Positions 5,288-6,698 of a stretch of 6,698 nt of DNA are shown piece by piece. How positions within the stretch are numbered: position 1 is the stretch's first letter; each line of letters begins with the position of its first letter. Position numbers and translations under genes: made by a program. The notes below the pieces were generated by a model. It searched no databases and was not told where the DNA came from. It was given only the letters and a program-made list of their open reading frames with translations. This DNA comes from an uncultured Polymorphobacter sp. (GTDB lineage: Bacteria > Pseudomonadota > Alphaproteobacteria > Sphingomonadales > Sphingomonadaceae). The DNA is taken from positions 1 to 6,698 of the forward strand of contig CALDHQ010000216.1 in the NCBI GenBank assembly GCA_937894055.1, given 5' to 3'.

Positions 5288-6698
5288 TGTCGGATGTCAT
5301 TTACAAAACCGACGATCTGATCGCCTCGGACATCGACGCCTATCTCGAAACGCACCAGCACAAGTCGCTGCTGCGCTTCATCACCTGCGGCTCGGTCGAT
5401 GACGGCAAATCGACGCTGATCGGGCGCTTGCTCTACGATTCGAAGATGATCTTCGAAGACCAGCTCGCCAGTCTCGAAGCCGATTCCAAAAAGATGGGCA
5501 CGCAGGGCCAGGACATCGACTTCGCGCTGCTCGTCGACGGGCTGGCGGCCGAGCGCGAACAGGGCATCACCATCGATGTCGCCTACCGGTTTTTCGCCAC
5601 CGAAAAGCGCAAGTTCATCGTCGCCGACACCCCCGGCCACGAACAATATACGCGCAACATGGTCACCGGCGCCTCGACCGCCGACCTGGCGGTCATCCTG
5701 ATCGACGCGCGCAAGGGCGTGCTCGTCCAGACGCGGCGCCACAGCTACCTCGCGCACCTGATCGGCATCCGCAACATCGTGCTCGCGGTCAACAAGATGG
5801 ACCTGATCGACTATGATCAGGCGCAATATGACGCGATTGTCGCCGATTACACGGCGTTCGCGCGCTCGATCGGCATCACCGATTTCACCGCAATGCCGAT
5901 TTCGGGGTTCAAGGGCGACAATATCACGACGCGGTCGCCGAAGATGCCGTGGTACATGGGCAAGCCGCTGATCGAGCACCTCGAAACCGTCGAACTCGAC
6001 GTCACTGCCGCGCAGGACCAGCCGTTCCGCATGGCCGTCCAATGGGTCAACCGCCCCAACCTCGATTTCCGCGGCTTTTCCGGCCAGATTGCCGCCGGCA
6101 CGATCAAGCCCGGCGATGCCATCCGCGTGCTGCCGTCGGGCAAGACCTCGACGATCAGCCGCATCGTCACACAGGGCGGCGACCTCGCCGAGGCCGTCGC
6201 CGGCCAGTCGGTGACTTTGTGCTTTGCCGACGAAGTCGATTGCTCGCGCGGCGACGTCATCAGCATTGTCGATAACCCGCCGCAGGTCGCGAACCAGTTC
6301 GAAGCCACCGTCGTGTGGATGGCAGACGAGCCGATGATCCCCGGCCGCGCCTATTGGCTCAAGCTCGGCACGCAGCTGGTATCGGCGACGGTGCAGGCGC
6401 CCAAGTACCAGGTCAACGTCAACACGATGGAGCATCTGGCGGCGAAGACCTTCGACTTGAACGCCATCGGCGTCGCCGAAATCGCCACCGACAAGCCGAT
6501 CGTTTTTGAACCCTATGCCGACAATCACACGCTCGGCGGCTTCATCCTGATCGACAAGATTACTAACGGCACCGTCGCCGCCGGCATGCTCAACTTCAGC
6601 CTGCGCCGCGCACAGAACGTCCATTGGCAGACCGTCGACATCACCCGCGACATGCACGCCAGTCTCAAGAACCAGAAGCCCGCGGTGCTGTGGTTCAC
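5287..6698 (+). CDS. cysNC: Bifunctional sulfate adenylyltransferase subunit 1 / adenylylsulfate kinase, 3' truncated by window end
   Basis: About 470 codons are visible and the frame is still open at the last base. The CysN part is a translation-factor-like GTPase that powers APS synthesis by CysD. Its G motifs are the P-loop GSVDDGKS (35-42), REQGITIDVAYRFF (90-103), DTPGHEQY (114-121) and NKMD (169-172). Beta-barrel domains follow, with VNRPNLDFRGFSG and VLPSGKTS. Separate CysN proteins stop near residue 475. Here the chain continues through RAQNVHWQTVDITRDMHASLKNQKPAVLWF (read in pieces: RAQNVHW, ITRDMHASL, QKPAVLWF). QKPAVLWF is the lead-in to the P-loop (normally TGLSG-GKS) of a CysC APS kinase, which makes PAPS. 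The fusion is common in alphaproteobacteria (rhizobial NodQ is one). The kinase P-loop itself lies beyond the window. Start ATG 5287 overlaps the cysD stop by one base, with GAGGGG (5273-5278) 8 bases upstream. Confidence 0.95.
   Translation, partial: MSDVIYKTDDLIASDIDAYLETHQHKSLLRFITCGSVDDGKSTLIGRLLYDSKMIFEDQLASLEADSKKMGTQGQDIDFALLVDGLAAEREQGITIDVAYRFFATEKRKFIVADTPGHEQYTRNMVTGASTADLAVILIDARKGVLVQTRRHSYLAHLIGIRNIVLAVNKMDLIDYDQAQYDAIVADYTAFARSIGITDFTAMPISGFKGDNITTRSPKMPWYMGKPLIEHLETVELDVTAAQDQPFRMAVQWVNRPNLDFRGFSGQIAAGTIKPGDAIRVLPSGKTSTISRIVTQGGDLAEAVAGQSVTLCFADEVDCSRGDVISIVDNPPQVANQFEATVVWMADEPMIPGRAYWLKLGTQLVSATVQAPKYQVNVNTMEHLAAKTFDLNAIGVAEIATDKPIVFEPYADNHTLGGFILIDKITNGTVAAGMLNFSLRRAQNVHWQTVDITRDMHASLKNQKPAVLWF

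Noticed and set aside
5242..6657. 471-codon open frame on the - strand opposite cysNC
   Set aside because: The + strand carries all CysN GTPase motifs. The antisense translation shows no recognisable domain and is a codon-bias shadow.

Overview
The window looks like the first 6.7 kb of an assembled contig from a GC-rich alphaproteobacterium, most likely in the Sphingomonadales. The evidence for this is the style of the carotenoid oxygenase, the cysD-cysNC arrangement and the codon use. This is recognition from memory; no search was run. The first ~345 bases do not belong to that genome. Bases 3-35 are an exact Illumina TruSeq read-1 adapter. Bases 36 to about 333-345 encode a piece of an actinobacterial-type YrbE permease (Mce transport systems). 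That piece is joined in frame, at a short shared stretch, to the C-terminal end of an acyl-CoA (malonyl-CoA-like) ligase. The apparent 'YrbE-ligase fusion' is therefore best read as a sequencing or assembly chimera.

Layout after the junction. The 3' end of the CoA ligase (stop at 530) is followed by a carotenoid-oxygenase-family enzyme (601-2094), which overlaps by ATGA with a small SnoaL/NTF2-like protein (2091-2480), all on +. Fifteen bases later two genes converge from the - strand. An SCP2-type thiolase (4147 down to 2918) overlaps by ATGA with a second NTF2-fold protein that resembles limonene-epoxide hydrolase but has an altered active site (2921 down to 2496). A 237-bp divergent intergenic region (4148-4384) holds a plausible thiolase promoter and a perfect 9-bp inverted repeat just upstream of cysD. 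Then come cysD (4385-5287) and cysNC (from 5287, cut off by the window end at the start of its APS-kinase domain), coupled by TGATG.

How the genes may work together. CysD and CysN form ATP sulfurylase and the fused CysC makes PAPS; this is standard sulfate assimilation. The ligase / alkene-cleaving oxygenase / two NTF2-fold proteins / thiolase set reads as a small catabolic module: oxidative C=C cleavage, then CoA activation and thiolytic or Claisen chemistry on an unidentified apocarotenoid, terpenoid or aromatic substrate. That pathway is inference from gene content only. I see no CRISPR array, tRNA, rRNA, insertion sequence, phage gene or clearly new defence-type system. The points most worth a second look are the contig-end chimera, the unusual second-shell residue in the oxygenase, and the altered epoxide-hydrolase-like protein coupled to the thiolase.
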